Positions 7,561 to 7,614 of a stretch of 7,614 bases of DNA are shown here, in pieces (the first letter of the stretch is position 1; the number at the start of each line of letters is the position of its first letter). Under the pieces are notes generated by a model. The model did not search any database and was not told the DNA's origin. It was given only the letters and a program-made list of their open reading frames with translations. The DNA comes from Bacteroidales bacterium. GTDB taxonomy: Bacteria; Bacteroidota; Bacteroidia; Bacteroidales; Azobacteroidaceae. The DNA is taken from contig JAJBTS010000224.1 in the NCBI GenBank assembly GCA_020860885.1, positions 1,201 through 8,814 on the forward strand, written 5' to 3'. Made by a program: the position numbers and the translations under genes.

Positions 7561-7614
7561 ATGGCTTCTTTAAAAGAAATAAAAGGAAGGATAAGTTCAG
7601 TAAAATCAACACAA
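7561..7614 (+). CDS. atpG: F1F0 ATP synthase subunit gamma, first 18 codons (3' end outside window)
   Basis: Gamma is the central rotor shaft that turns inside the alpha/beta ring. Only MASLKEIKGRISSVKSTQ is present, matching the conserved N-terminal helix of the family (MA..KEI..RI.SV..TQKIT). Its place directly after atpA also fits. The reading frame is open further upstream, to an ATG at 7510 that would add 17 residues, MKHLLALFLSFFTTFII. I prefer 7561. The family begins at this MA, the added stretch is hydrophobic and would not suit a soluble rotor, and the AAGGA at 7504-7508 is only one base from ATG 7510, too close to act as a ribosome site. The gene continues past the window. Confidence 0.9.
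   Translation, partial: MASLKEIKGRISSVKSTQ

Noticed and set aside
7510..7614. ATG 7510 as the true start of atpG, giving an exported protein
   Set aside because: Gamma is a cytoplasmic rotor subunit whose conserved N-terminus starts at the Met of 7561; the added residues match nothing in the family.

Overview
The window comes from a member of the Bacteroidota, most likely order Bacteroidales. The DNA is AT-rich (about 40% GC by eye). There are no convincing Shine-Dalgarno sites before most genes. A match to the Bacteroidota promoter consensus (TAnnTTTG with an upstream TTG) precedes atpD. The ATP synthase genes have the features usual for this phylum: a long, exported, His-rich N-terminal region on subunit a, a very short epsilon subunit, insertions in alpha and beta, and atpD-atpC at the head of the cluster. 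I cannot name the genus.

Layout, all on the + strand. 1-726 is the 3' end of a TonB-dependent outer-membrane receptor. It overlaps by 4 bp (ATGA) a small exported heavy-metal-associated (HMA) protein at 723-1052. Positions 1053-1118 are a 66-bp gap with a 15-bp imperfect palindrome and a predicted promoter. From 1119 to the right edge runs an F-type ATP synthase operon: atpD (beta), atpC (epsilon), a four-helix membrane protein with no firm name, atpB (a), atpE (c), atpF (b), atpH (delta), atpA (alpha), and the first 18 codons of atpG (gamma).

Together these genes encode a proton-translocating ATP synthase. AtpB, AtpE and AtpF form the membrane F0 part, AtpD, AtpA, AtpG and AtpC the F1 catalytic head and rotor, and AtpH joins head to stator. 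The four-helix protein sits where a c-ring assembly factor of the AtpI type would be expected. The receptor/HMA pair looks like a separate metal-handling unit (copper is the likeliest guess) that ends just before the ATP synthase promoter.

Most of the window is ordinary core metabolism. The points worth a second look are the unnamed membrane protein, the palindrome overlapping the promoter, a long A/T hairpin after atpE whose arm sequence also occurs before atpE, the epsilon subunit without its inhibitory domain, the exported domain of subunit a, and the ambiguous start of atpG. I found no tRNA, rRNA, CRISPR array, insertion sequence or other mobile element, and no gene-free stretch longer than 95 bases.
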